A DNA stretch of 64,000 nt, taken from Streptomyces griseicoloratus. Lineage in GTDB: Bacteria; Actinomycetota; Actinomycetes; Streptomycetales; Streptomycetaceae. This document shows, in pieces, positions 50,782 to 59,872 of the stretch. The stretch covers positions 62,001 to 126,000 of the forward strand of contig NZ_JACVQF010000215.1 in assembly GCF_014534645.1 (NCBI RefSeq), in the 5' to 3' direction. Both the position numbers and the translations under genes were made by a program. Each line of letters begins with the position of its first letter. Position 1 is the stretch's first letter. The notes beneath the pieces are model-generated. The model worked only from the letters and a program-made list of their open reading frames with translations, made no database searches and was not told the origin of the DNA.

Positions 50782-52076
50782 CACCCGTGACCACCGAGGG
50801 GGAGACGACGAAGCCGAGGGCGGCGACCGCCAGGCGGGCCCTCGTCGGGCGGCTGTCCTGGGGGCTGGCCGACCAGGCGGCCTCCAGCATGTCCAACTTC
50901 GCGGTGGGCATCTACGTGGCCCGCTCGCTGGGGGTGACCGCCTTCGGCGTGTTCAGCCTCGCCTGGGTGACCTACGGTGTGGTGCTCAACGTCTCCCGGG
51001 GCCTTGCCACCGACCCGCTGGTGGTGCGCTTCAGCGGAGTGCCGGACGCGTCCTGGCGCGGGGCGGTGGCCCGGTCGTCGGGTACCGCGCTCGGCGTCGG
51101 CGCCGCCCTCGGCGCGGCGTGTCTGGTGGTCGGCCTCGGCGTCGGCGGCCGTGTGGGGCCCGCCTTCGCCTGCCTCGGCGTCGTCCTGCCCGGGCTGCTG
51201 CTGCAGGACGCGTGGCGGTTCGCGTTCTTCGCCGCCGGCGCCGGGCGGAAGGCGTTCGTCAACGACCTCGTGTGGGGCATCGCGCTCGTCCCGGCCATGG
51301 TGGTGGCGGCCCGCGTGGGCAGCGTGTCCGCCTTCGTGCTCGCCTGGGGCGGGTCCGCCGCGGTGGCCGCCGTGTACGGCTGCCTCCAGTCCGGGATCCG
51401 GCCCCGGTCGACCGGTGCGCGCGAGTGGCTTCGCGCGCACCGCGACCTCGGCTACCGGTACCTGGTCGAGAACGTCAGCAACAGCGGCGCGGGCCAGCTG
51501 CGGGCGTACGGCCTCGGCGCGATCGTCGGGGTCGGCGCGGTGGGCGTGATCCGGGGTGCCGAGCTGCTGCTCGGCCCGTTCCTCGCTCTGCTGATGGGCC
51601 TGTCGCTGGTCACCGTCGCGGAGGCGGCGCGGGTGCTGCGGCGGGCCCCGCACCGCCTCGGCACGTTCTGCCTCCTGCTGGGCGGCGGGCAGGCCGTCGC
51701 CGCGCTGCTCTGGGGCGGGGCCCTGCTGCTGGTGCCCGGCCGGCTCGGCGAACTCGTGCTCGGCGGCGTGTGGAGCTCCGCCTCGGAGCTCATCGTCCCG
51801 GTGACGCTCGGCGTCGCGGGCGCGGGACTCGGCACCGGCGCGGCGGCCGGGCTGCGCGCGCTCGGCGCGGCCCGGCTCAGCCTGCGCAGCCAGCTGATCG
51901 CCTCCGCCTGTTACCTCGTCGGCGGGCTCGGCGGGGCGGCCGTGGCCGGCACGGCCGGCTCGGCGTGGGGCGTCGCCGCCGCGACCGTCTGCAGCTCGGC
52001 CGTGTGGTGGCTGCAGCTGCGTTCCGCCCTGCGCGAGCACAACCAGAACACCATCCGCGAAGTGAGGACGTCATGA
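50778..52076 (+). CDS. Wzx-like repeat-unit flippase
   Basis: This is a 432-residue polytopic membrane protein with about twelve to fourteen helices, beginning after a basic N-terminus with LSWGLADQAASSMSNFAVGIYVARSLG, the typical start of polysaccharide flippases of the MOP/MATE superfamily. It would move the undecaprenyl-linked repeat unit across the membrane for Wzy. ATGA overlap with the DUF4910 gene. It could alternatively carry another lipid-linked substrate, but it is the only flippase in the operon. Confidence 0.85.
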   Translation: MTPVTTEGETTKPRAATARRALVGRLSWGLADQAASSMSNFAVGIYVARSLGVTAFGVFSLAWVTYGVVLNVSRGLATDPLVVRFSGVPDASWRGAVARSSGTALGVGAALGAACLVVGLGVGGRVGPAFACLGVVLPGLLLQDAWRFAFFAAGAGRKAFVNDLVWGIALVPAMVVAARVGSVSAFVLAWGGSAAVAAVYGCLQSGIRPRSTGAREWLRAHRDLGYRYLVENVSNSGAGQLRAYGLGAIVGVGAVGVIRGAELLLGPFLALLMGLSLVTVAEAARVLRRAPHRLGTFCLLLGGGQAVAALLWGGALLLVPGRLGELVLGGVWSSASELIVPVTLGVAGAGLGTGAAAGLRALGAARLSLRSQLIASACYLVGGLGGAAVAGTAGSAWGVAAATVCSSAVWWLQLRSALREHNQNTIREVRTS

Positions 52077-53038
52077 CCGCCCATCCCCGGCTGAGCATCG
52101 GCCTGCCCGTGTACAACGGCGAGGAATACCTCGCCGAGGCCCTCGACGCCCTGCTCGGTCAGACCTACGAGGACTTCGAACTGGTCGTCTCCGACAACGC
52201 CTCGACGGACGGGACCCAGGAGATCTGCCGGAAGTACGCCGCGCAGGACTCCCGCATCCGGTACATCCGCCTGCCCCGGAACATCGGCGCCGCGCCGAAC
52301 CACAACTACGTGTTCACCGAGTGCCGCGGCGAGCTGTTCAAGTGGGCCTCGCACGACGACCTGTACGCCCGGGACCTGCTGCGGCGTTGCGTGGAGGCGC
52401 TGGACGAGCGGCCCGACGTGATCCTCGCGCACGCCGACCAGGCGGTCATCGACGGCGACGGCAGGGTGAAGGTGCCGTACGAATACACCCTCGCCACCGC
52501 CTCGCCGAGCGCGCCGGAGCGTTTCCGCAGCATGCTGTTCGAGCCGGGCGGCGACGACTTCTACGGGGTGATGCGGGCCGACGTGCTGCGCCGGGTGAAG
52601 CCGCACGACAGCTACCACCACGCGGACCGCACGTTCGTCGCCGAGATCGGCCTGCACGGGCCCTTCCACCAGGTGCCCGAGCTGCTGTACTTCCGCCGCG
52701 ACCACCCCACCCGCGCCGAGCGGGCCAACCCGTCCAAGCGCTCCCGGTGCGTCAATCTCGACCCGCGCCGGGCCGGGCTGCTGCACCCGACTCCCCGGCT
52801 GCTCGCCGAGTACGTCGGGGGCTTCGTCTCGGCGATCCGGCGGGCGCCGTTGTCCTCGGCCGACCGGCGCGCGTGCTACCGCCACCTGGCCGCGTGGATG
52901 GCCAGCCGGGCCCGGCCGGGCGCCGGCGAGCGGGTCGAGGACCGCACCCCGGTCGACCCGGCCAGGCTCACCGTCTCCGTCGACGCCCTCGTCGCCGGCC
53001 GTGAAGGCCGTGACGGTCTCGCAGGGGGGCAGGCGTGA
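52073..53038 (+). CDS. GT2-family glycosyltransferase
   Basis: This is a 321-residue inverting glycosyltransferase with the GT-A fold: SIGLPVYNGEEYLAEALDAL at the start, VVSDNASTDGTQEI and a metal-binding DDLY (in KWASHDDLYA). It builds the repeat unit on the cytoplasmic side. ATGA overlap. The C-terminal 70 residues are helical and basic and may contact the membrane. Confidence 0.9.
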   Translation: MTAHPRLSIGLPVYNGEEYLAEALDALLGQTYEDFELVVSDNASTDGTQEICRKYAAQDSRIRYIRLPRNIGAAPNHNYVFTECRGELFKWASHDDLYARDLLRRCVEALDERPDVILAHADQAVIDGDGRVKVPYEYTLATASPSAPERFRSMLFEPGGDDFYGVMRADVLRRVKPHDSYHHADRTFVAEIGLHGPFHQVPELLYFRRDHPTRAERANPSKRSRCVNLDPRRAGLLHPTPRLLAEYVGGFVSAIRRAPLSSADRRACYRHLAAWMASRARPGAGERVEDRTPVDPARLTVSVDALVAGREGRDGLAGGQA

Positions 53039-54273
53039 CGTCCGCGGACGGAACCCCGGTGCGCGTCGGGGTGTTCGGCCTGCTCGGCTCCGGCAACCTC
53101 GGCAACGACGGGTCGCTCGAAGCCGTGCTCGGGTACCTCCGCGCCGAGCACCCGGAGGCGGCCGTGGACGCGCTGTGCGGCGGCCCCGAGGTCGTCGCCG
53201 CCAGGTACGGGATCCCGGCGACGCGGCTGCACTGGTACCGCGGGGAGTACCGGACCGCGTCGCGGGTGGGCGCGATCGCGGCGAAAGGGCTGGGAAAGTT
53301 CGTCGACGCCGTCCGCACCGCGGCCTGGGTGCGCCGGCACGACGTGGTGATCGTGCCCGGCATGGGCGTCCTGGAGGCCACGCTGCCGCTGCGGCCGTGG
53401 GGCTTTCCGTACGCGCTGTTCCTGCTGTGCGCGAGCGGCCGGCTGGTCGGCACCCGGGTCGCGCTGGTCGGCGTCGGCGCCGCCCCGATCGGCAACCGGC
53501 CGACCCGGGCCCTGGTGCGCTGGTCGGCGCGGCTGGCCGCGTACCGGTCCTACCGCGACGAGCAGTCCCGTGAGGCGATGCGGGCGATGGGCGTGGACAC
53601 CGCCCGCGACGAGGTCTACCCGGACCTCGCCTTCGCCCTGCCGACGCCGCGGGTGAGCGCGTCTGCGGGTCCGCCGGGCCCGGTCTGCGTCGGCGTCATG
53701 GACTTCCACGGCGGCAATGACGACCGCGCCCGGGCCGAGGAGATCCACCGGCGCTACCTCGACGGGACGACCCGGTTCGTCCGCGCGCTCGTCGAGGAGG
53801 GCAGGCCGGTCCGGCTGCTCACCGGCGACGCGTGCGACGCGCCGGTGGTCGCCGCGATCCTCGACGCGGTGGACTCGCCGCTGGTCACCGCCGCCGAAGC
53901 AACCTCGCTGGCCGACCTGATGAAGGAGACGGCGGCCGCCGACGCCGTGGTGGCGACCCGCTACCACAACCTCGTCTGCGCGCTGAAGGCCGGCACACCG
54001 ACGCTCGCGCTCAGCTACGCGGCGAAGAGCGACGCGCTCATGGACCGCATGGGCCTTGCCGCGTACTGCCACCCGGCCCGCGAGGTCGACTCCGGCCGGC
54101 TGCTCGAACAGTTCCGGGCGCTGGAGAAGCGCTCGGCGGAGCTGCGGCGGACCCTCGCCGAGCGGAACCTGACCGTCACCCGGCAGCTCCGGCACCAGTT
54201 CGCCGCCTTGACCGCGGCCCTGTTCCCGGCGGCCGACCACCCCCACGCCCACGCCCTGCGGGAGGCACCGTGA
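53035..54273 (+). CDS. Polysaccharide pyruvyl transferase family protein
   Basis: This is a 412-residue protein with FGLLGSGNLGNDGSLEAVL at the N-terminus, VIVPGMGVLEA, and the C-terminal RYHNLVCALKAGTPTLALSY that is typical of the CsaB/ExoV family. These enzymes transfer pyruvate from phosphoenolpyruvate to hydroxyls of sugars to form ketals, giving the polymer negative charge. It starts at GTG overlapping the GT2 stop. Pyruvylation of the repeat unit is therefore predicted. Confidence 0.85.
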   Translation: MTSADGTPVRVGVFGLLGSGNLGNDGSLEAVLGYLRAEHPEAAVDALCGGPEVVAARYGIPATRLHWYRGEYRTASRVGAIAAKGLGKFVDAVRTAAWVRRHDVVIVPGMGVLEATLPLRPWGFPYALFLLCASGRLVGTRVALVGVGAAPIGNRPTRALVRWSARLAAYRSYRDEQSREAMRAMGVDTARDEVYPDLAFALPTPRVSASAGPPGPVCVGVMDFHGGNDDRARAEEIHRRYLDGTTRFVRALVEEGRPVRLLTGDACDAPVVAAILDAVDSPLVTAAEATSLADLMKETAAADAVVATRYHNLVCALKAGTPTLALSYAAKSDALMDRMGLAAYCHPAREVDSGRLLEQFRALEKRSAELRRTLAERNLTVTRQLRHQFAALTAALFPAADHPHAHALREAP

Positions 54274-54821
54274 AAGCGACCGAAGTCCCACAGATCGCGG
54301 GCGCGTACCTCTTCGCGCCGACGCCGTACGCCGACGAGCGCGGCTTCTTCTGCCGCACCTTCGACGCCGACGTGGTCCGCGCGGTGGGCCTCGACCCGGA
54401 CGCCTTCGTCCAGGACAGTGTGTCCCGCTCGGTCCGGGGCGTGCTGCGCGGCCTGCACCTGCGCTCCGGCGCCGGCGAGGCCAAGCTGGTGCGGTGCTCG
54501 TACGGGAGGATCTTCGACGTCGTCGTGGACCTGCGCCCGGACTCGCCGACCTACCGCAACCGGGCCTTCTTCGAGCTGTCCGGCGAGACGCAGGTGACCG
54601 TGTACATCCCGGCGGGGTGCGCGCACGGCTTCCAGGCACTGACCGGGACCGCCGACACCTCGTACCGGATCGACCGCCCGCACGATCCGGCCGAGGACGT
54701 GACGATCGCCTTCGACGACCCGGAGCTCGCCATTCCCTGGCCGCTGCCGGTCACATCGATGTCCCAGCGGGACCGGGAGGCGCCGAGCCTCGCCGAGGTC
54801 CTGAAGCACATGGAGAGATGA
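54270..54821 (+). CDS. rfbC: dTDP-4-dehydrorhamnose 3,5-epimerase family protein
   Basis: This is a 183-residue cupin of the RmlC family. The catalytic His lies in VLRGLHLR, and the substrate-binding strand reads VYIPAGCAHGFQAL. The usual partner genes rmlA, rmlB and rmlD are absent from the window, so the substrate could be a CDP- or dTDP-4-keto sugar made elsewhere, or the branched sugar from the methyltransferase. GTGA overlap with the pyruvyl transferase. Confidence 0.88.
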   Translation: MKATEVPQIAGAYLFAPTPYADERGFFCRTFDADVVRAVGLDPDAFVQDSVSRSVRGVLRGLHLRSGAGEAKLVRCSYGRIFDVVVDLRPDSPTYRNRAFFELSGETQVTVYIPAGCAHGFQALTGTADTSYRIDRPHDPAEDVTIAFDDPELAIPWPLPVTSMSQRDREAPSLAEVLKHMER

Positions 54822-54828
54822 GGTCCGC

Positions 54829-56163
54829 GTGGCCACCGAAGACACCGAAGAGTTCCGGCTGCCCAGGTCGCGGCAGGCGAACGAGCGACTGCACGCCCTG
54901 GTCCCCGGAGGCGCGCACACCTACGCCAAGGGCGACGACCAGTACCCCGAGAACCTGGCCCCGGTCATCAGCCACGGCCGGGGTGCCCACGTGTGGGACG
55001 TCGACGGCAACCGCTACGTCGAGTACGGCTCCGGCCTGCGGTCGGTCAGCCTCGGCCACGCCCACCCACACGTCATCGAGGCGGTGCGGCGGGAACTCGA
55101 CCGCGGCAGCAACTTCGTCCGGCCGTCCATCGTGGAGGCCGAGGCCGCGGAACGCTTCCTGGCCACGGTACCGACCGCGGAGATGGTGAAGTTCGCGAAG
55201 AACGGCTCCGACGCCACGACCGCCGCGGTGCGCCTCGCCCGCGCCGCCACCGGGCGCCCGCGGGTGGCCATCTGCGCCGACCACCCGTTCTTCTCCGTCG
55301 ACGACTGGTTCATCGGCACCACGCCGATGTCCGCCGGCATTCCGGCGGCGACGACCGACCTCACCGTGTCCTTCCCCTACGGGGACCTGGCCGCCACGCA
55401 GGAGCTGCTCACCCGGTACCAGGGCGAGGTCGCCTGCCTGATCCTCGAACCCGCCACCCACACCGAGCCGCCGCCCGGGTACCTCGCCGGCCTGCGCGAG
55501 CTGGCCGACCGGCACGGCTGCGTACTGGTCTTCGACGAGATGATCACCGGCTTCCGCTGGTCCGAGGCGGGCGCCCAGGGCCTGTACGGCGTCGTCCCCG
55601 ACCTGTCCACGTTCGGCAAGGCGCTGGGCAACGGATTCGCCGTCTCCGCGCTGGCCGGGCGCCGCGAGCTGATGGAGCGGGGCGGCCTGCGTCACTCCGG
55701 TGACCGGGTGTTCCTGCTGTCCACGACCCACGGTGCGGAAACGCACTCCCTGGCGGCCGCGATGGCCGTGCAGACCACCTACGTCGAGGAGGGCGTCACC
55801 GCGCGGCTGCACGCCCTCGGCGAGCGGTTGGCCGCCGGTGTCCGCGACGCCGCGGCGAGCATGGGCGTCGGCGACCACGTCGTCGTCCGGGGCCGGGCCA
55901 GCAACCTGGTCTTCGCCACCCTCGACGAGAACCGGCAGCCGTCGCAGCGGTACCGCACCCTGTTCCTGCGCCGGCTCCTCGCGGGCGGGGTGCTGGCCCC
56001 GTCGTTCGTGGTGAGCAGCGCGCTCAGCGACGCCGACGTCGATCACACCGTCGACGTGGTGGCCCAGGCATGTGCGGTGTACCGGAAGGCGCTGGACGCC
56101 GGTGACCCCACGCCCTGGATGGCGGGACGACCGGTGAAGCCCGTGTTCCGCCGCTTGGCCTGA
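54829..56163 (+). CDS. Class III aminotransferase, glutamate-1-semialdehyde-mutase-like
   Basis: This is a 444-residue PLP enzyme of fold type I. It has GRGAHVWDVDGNRYVEYG near the start, KNGSDATTAAVRLAR (phosphate binding), VFDEMITGFRW and the Schiff-base Lys in STFGKALGNGF. HemL-like members in sugar and antibiotic clusters act as transaminases or aminomutases on keto sugars and similar substrates rather than in haem synthesis. It starts at GTG seven bases after the epimerase. It is the last gene of the operon and would install an amino group, in keeping with the PIG-L deacetylase. Confidence 0.85.
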   Translation: MATEDTEEFRLPRSRQANERLHALVPGGAHTYAKGDDQYPENLAPVISHGRGAHVWDVDGNRYVEYGSGLRSVSLGHAHPHVIEAVRRELDRGSNFVRPSIVEAEAAERFLATVPTAEMVKFAKNGSDATTAAVRLARAATGRPRVAICADHPFFSVDDWFIGTTPMSAGIPAATTDLTVSFPYGDLAATQELLTRYQGEVACLILEPATHTEPPPGYLAGLRELADRHGCVLVFDEMITGFRWSEAGAQGLYGVVPDLSTFGKALGNGFAVSALAGRRELMERGGLRHSGDRVFLLSTTHGAETHSLAAAMAVQTTYVEEGVTARLHALGERLAAGVRDAAASMGVGDHVVVRGRASNLVFATLDENRQPSQRYRTLFLRRLLAGGVLAPSFVVSSALSDADVDHTVDVVAQACAVYRKALDAGDPTPWMAGRPVKPVFRRLA

Positions 56164-56169
56164 CGAGCG

Positions 56170-56907
56170 TCAGGGCCGCTCCCTCCGACCGGCGTCGGCC
56201 ATCGGGTCGGCGCCCTTCCGGCCGGCCGTCCGTTCAGCCGTCCGGTCGACCAGCCACGCGGTCGCCGGTGTCACCACCAGCGCGGTGCACCAGCCGCCGA
56301 GGGCGTCGGTCGGGTAGTGCGCGCCCAGGGCGACCTGGGCCCAGCCCATGGCGGCCCCGGCCACCAGCGCCGGGGCGAACACGAGCACCGTGCCGGCCGT
56401 CCTGCCGAGGCCGAGCCGGCCGATCGCGAGCAGCGCCACCACGAGGGCGAACGCGGTGAGGAAGGCGGTGTGCCCGCTCGGGTAGGACAGGTTGCCTTCG
56501 CCGTGGATGGTGCGTCCCACCAGGGGCTTGAGGATCTTCGTCGTCCCCACGGTCAGGCCGGTGCCCGCGACGACCAGCACCGCCGCGCGAAGACGCCGCA
56601 GCAGCAGACAGCCCGTCACGGCGCCCCCGACCAGCGTCGCCGCTCCGATGGGCTCCCCCAGGAAGTCCGTGGCCAGAGCGACGTCCCGCCACGACGGCCC
56701 CGCACCGTCCACGGCCGACTGGGCCCACCCGTCCGCTCTGCCGGGCTCGCCGTGGCCTGCGTACAGGACACCGAGCACGACGACCACCAACGCGGCGAGG
56801 GCCGCGATCACCCCGAGCCCCGCGCGCACCGGTGGGGGCAAGACCGCGCGCGCCGGCCGGCCGGTCACCCGCCCACCGTCGCTGACCATCCGGCTGATGC
56901 GAAGCAC
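56170..56907 (-). CDS. PAP2-family membrane phosphatase
   Basis: This is a 245-residue membrane protein with about five to six helices. Motif 2 is intact (YPSGHTAFLTA). Motif 3 reads QVALGAHYPTD, keeping the His and Asp but with Gln where the phosphate-binding Arg normally sits. Motif 1 is KPLVGRTIH rather than the usual K-x6-RP. The substrate would be a lipid phosphate such as undecaprenyl pyrophosphate, which suits its place at the end of the polysaccharide operon, though it is convergent and separately expressed. The start is uncertain: GTG at 56907 or ATG at 56889. Confidence 0.82.
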   Translation of the reverse strand: MLRISRMVSDGGRVTGRPARAVLPPPVRAGLGVIAALAALVVVVLGVLYAGHGEPGRADGWAQSAVDGAGPSWRDVALATDFLGEPIGAATLVGGAVTGCLLLRRLRAAVLVVAGTGLTVGTTKILKPLVGRTIHGEGNLSYPSGHTAFLTAFALVVALLAIGRLGLGRTAGTVLVFAPALVAGAAMGWAQVALGAHYPTDALGGWCTALVVTPATAWLVDRTAERTAGRKGADPMADAGRRERP

Positions 56908-56978
56908 CTCCCTCTGCCGGCCACCCTAACCAACAACGTGGCGCGGCACACCGCCGTCCGGAAGTCCACCGGCGGCCG

Positions 56979-58811
56979 TCAGCCCTCGGTCTCCAGCCGA
57001 GCGACGATGTCCTGGCGCAGGCGTGCCTTGTCCGTCTTGCCGACCGCGGTCAAGGGGAGCGCCGAAACCTCGACGAGCCGTTCGGGCAGCTTGAACCGCG
57101 CCAGGCCGCCGGCCTCCAAGTGCCCGCGGATCTCCCGGAGGGACGGTGCTCCCCCGTCACCGCCCACGACGTACAGGCAGACTGCCTCTCCCAGGACACG
57201 ATGCGGCATCGCGACGGCCGCGGCAGCCCGCACACCGGGGTGCGCCAGGACCAACGCCTCCAGTTCGTCCGCCGGGATCTTCTCTCCCCCGCGGTTGATC
57301 ACGTCCTTGACGCGCCCGGCGACCACGAGGTTCCCGGACTCGTGGCGGCGGACGAGGTCGCCGGTGCGGTAGAAGCCGTCGGGGGTGAACGACGCGGCGG
57401 CCGCGCCGCCGTGGTACTCCGTGATGACTCCCGGCCCCCTGACCAGGAGCTCGCCGGTCTCACCGTCGGCGACACGCCGGCCCCGGTCGTCCACCACGAG
57501 GATCTCGTCACCGGGCGAGGAGGGGCGCCCCTGCGTGGTGAACGCCACCTCGGGCGGGTCGTCGAGCCGGGTGAAGTTCAGCTGCCCCTCGCTCATGCCG
57601 TACACCTGCTGGATCCGGCAGTCGAAGGCGTCGGCCAGTTGAGCGGCCGTGGATGCGTCCAGGCGGGCCCCGCCGACCTGCAGGACCCGCAGGCTCGACA
57701 GGTCACGATCGCCGGCGGCGGCACGGGCGATGAGCCACTGCCGGGCGAGCGCGGGGGTGAGCGCGCAGTGGGTGACGCGTTCGCGCTCGATCAGCGCCAG
57801 GGCCGCGGCCGCGTCGTCCGGTGCGGCGAGTACGACCTTTCCGCCGCGGCTGAGCGTGCCGAGGATCCCCGGGGCGGAGAAGGCGAAGGCGTGTGTCACC
57901 GGCAGGACGGCGAGGAACACGGATTGCGGTGTCAGCCCCGATACCGCCGCCGCGCTGCGGATCACGTGCCCCAGTGCCTCATGGGTGCGGGCGATGGGTT
58001 TGGGGGCGCCCGTGGTTCCGCTCGACAGCAGGAAGAGGGCGGTGTCCGAGGGGTGCCGGTCCGGATGCACGGGCGCCGGGTCACCGGCCTCGATGAGACC
58101 GTCGAGGTCCACGTGGCCGGCGGATCGGCCGGCGGCGCCCGAGACGAGCAGGGTGCGTACGGAAGGATGCCGTCGGCGGAGCTTCTCGGCGAGCCGCAGG
58201 TGGTCGAAGCGCTGGTAGCGGGCCGGTACGGCCAGAGCGGTAGGCGCCAACGCGGCGATCACCTGGTCGAGTTCGTGCTCGCGCAGGGCGGGAAGGGCGA
58301 GAGCCGGGCGCGCACCGAGCCTGATCAGCGCGAGCACGAGGACGACGAACCGGGCCTGGTTCGGCAGTTGCACGAGTACGGTGTCGCCGGGCCGGATACC
58401 GGTGTGCGCCAGCCGGGCGGCGCAGCCGGACACCACCGCGTCGAGCTCGGATCGGGTGCAGGTGCCGTCGGCACCGACCACCGCCACGCGGTGCCCCGCG
58501 TGCACGCGGGTGCTCAGTACGGTGTCGTCCAGGAACTCCGGGCGCCACCAGCCGCGGTCCCGGTACTCCCGGCAGGCCCCCGCGTCCGGTCGCAACTCGC
58601 CGACGGCGTCGGCGAGTTGCCGCACGGTGAAGTCGTGCTCCGTCCAGAGATCGACGCGGGTGGCGAAGCGCTCGGCCAGGTCCACCTGAATCTGTGTGAG
58701 GTCGACGGAATCGAGTTCGAGATGCGCACGCAACTGTGCGTCCTCGCGCAGCAGCTCTTCCTCGATTCCCAAGTCACGGAGGATCTTTCGCACTACTTCG
58801 ATGCCCGTCAA
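56979..58811 (-). CDS. Carrier protein-adenylation fusion, aryl-acid AMP ligase type
   Basis: This is a 610-residue fusion. Residues 1-80 are an acyl/aryl carrier protein with the phosphopantetheine Ser in LELDSVDL. Residues 100-600 are an adenylation domain with SSGTTGAPKPIARTH, QQVYGMSEGQLNFTRLDD, YRTGDLVRR, NRGGEKIPADELE and TAVGKTDKARLRQ. The wording is that of 2,3-dihydroxybenzoate/salicylate-AMP ligases (EntE/DhbE). Those normally load a separate carrier, so having the carrier on the N-terminus is unusual and suggests self-loading. A TTG at 58811 is chosen because AAGGAGG lies five bases upstream. It is divergent from the hydrolase and GT-like genes. No salicylate or DHB synthase is in the window. 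Confidence 0.88.
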   Translation of the reverse strand: MTGIEVVRKILRDLGIEEELLREDAQLRAHLELDSVDLTQIQVDLAERFATRVDLWTEHDFTVRQLADAVGELRPDAGACREYRDRGWWRPEFLDDTVLSTRVHAGHRVAVVGADGTCTRSELDAVVSGCAARLAHTGIRPGDTVLVQLPNQARFVVLVLALIRLGARPALALPALREHELDQVIAALAPTALAVPARYQRFDHLRLAEKLRRRHPSVRTLLVSGAAGRSAGHVDLDGLIEAGDPAPVHPDRHPSDTALFLLSSGTTGAPKPIARTHEALGHVIRSAAAVSGLTPQSVFLAVLPVTHAFAFSAPGILGTLSRGGKVVLAAPDDAAAALALIERERVTHCALTPALARQWLIARAAAGDRDLSSLRVLQVGGARLDASTAAQLADAFDCRIQQVYGMSEGQLNFTRLDDPPEVAFTTQGRPSSPGDEILVVDDRGRRVADGETGELLVRGPGVITEYHGGAAAASFTPDGFYRTGDLVRRHESGNLVVAGRVKDVINRGGEKIPADELEALVLAHPGVRAAAAVAMPHRVLGEAVCLYVVGGDGGAPSLREIRGHLEAGGLARFKLPERLVEVSALPLTAVGKTDKARLRQDIVARLETEG

Positions 58812-59028
58812 CCGGGCCTCCTTGCCTGAGGACAGGTGGCGAGAACTGGGACCGACGTGACCGGTATGCCCAGTGCGTCTCGTCATGAGACCGGCGCACG
58901 GGAGCAGCGGGAAGCACGTGCGGCCACAGGGGCCCGCGAAGCCGGCAGTCGCACTCCCGCGCGCCCTGCACTGCCCGTGTCCCGCGTGCGACTCTGTGAC
59001 ATCACACCGGTTTCGCCCCTGGAGTGTG

Positions 59029-59871
59029 ATGAACCCATTGGACAGCGGGACGCTCGCGGTACCGGGCGCGAAGATCTATTTCGAAGTACGGGGTGAAGGG
59101 CCCTTCCTGCTGCTCATCGGGGGAGGAAACTCCGATGCGGCGGTGTACAAGCGCTTGGCTGCCGTCCTGGCCCAGAACCGCCGCGTCGTCACCTACGACC
59201 CGCGCGGGAACTCACGCAGCGTGCTCGACGGCCCCCCGGTGGACCAGAGGGTCGAGGAACACGCCGACGACGCGTACCGCCTGATCGGGCATCTCGCCGG
59301 CCCGGACGAGCCCGTGGACGTCTTCGGCAGCTGTTCGGGCGGGCTCATCGCGCTGGAACTCACCATCCGCCACCCGGACAGGATCCGGCGGGTCGTCGCC
59401 CACGAGCCTCCTGCACTGAGTCTCCTTCCGGACGCCGAGCAGCATCTGGCACTCCTCGACGACATCCGCGCGACGTACCTCCGTGAGGGCATGGCGCCGG
59501 CCCTCGTCAAGCTGCAGGCCCTCCACGGTGGCCGGCCCGCGCCGGCCCTGCCCGAAGTGCACGACAACACCGACTTCTTCCTGACCCACTTCGTCCGGCC
59601 GTTCACACGCTTCGTACCCGACCTCGCCGCGCTGGAGGAGGTGGCGGACAAGGTGGTGTGGGCCGGTGGCCATGCCTCCCGCGGGGACCTCGTGCACCGG
59701 CCGACGCTCGTCCTCGCCGACCGGCTCGGCCGCGACGTGGAACTGTTCCCGGGCGGGCACGTCGGCTACGCGAGGTATCCCGCCGACTTCGCCGAGCGGC
59801 TCGTCGAGGTGCTCGCCCCCGCGGCCGGTGCGGCGGACGCCGTGCGGGCAGCCACCGGCGGAGGGCTGTGA
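59029..59871 (+). CDS. Alpha/beta hydrolase
   Basis: This is a 280-residue alpha/beta hydrolase. It has LLLIGGGNSDAAVYKRL (oxyanion region), VVTYDPRGNSRS, a nucleophile elbow FGSCSGGLIALEL, and the C-terminal His in LFPGGHVGYARYP. By position the elbow reads G-x-Cys102-x-G, although Ser103 could instead be the nucleophile if the turn is shifted by one. The ATG at 59029 has GGAG close upstream; longer in-frame starts exist but add Cys/Pro-rich residues. The next gene starts two bases after its stop, so the two form a pair, possibly serving release or hydrolysis of the aryl/acyl group loaded by the adjacent ACP-adenylation protein. Confidence 0.85.
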   Translation: MNPLDSGTLAVPGAKIYFEVRGEGPFLLLIGGGNSDAAVYKRLAAVLAQNRRVVTYDPRGNSRSVLDGPPVDQRVEEHADDAYRLIGHLAGPDEPVDVFGSCSGGLIALELTIRHPDRIRRVVAHEPPALSLLPDAEQHLALLDDIRATYLREGMAPALVKLQALHGGRPAPALPEVHDNTDFFLTHFVRPFTRFVPDLAALEEVADKVVWAGGHASRGDLVHRPTLVLADRLGRDVELFPGGHVGYARYPADFAERLVEVLAPAAGAADAVRAATGGGL

Positions 59872-59872
59872 C

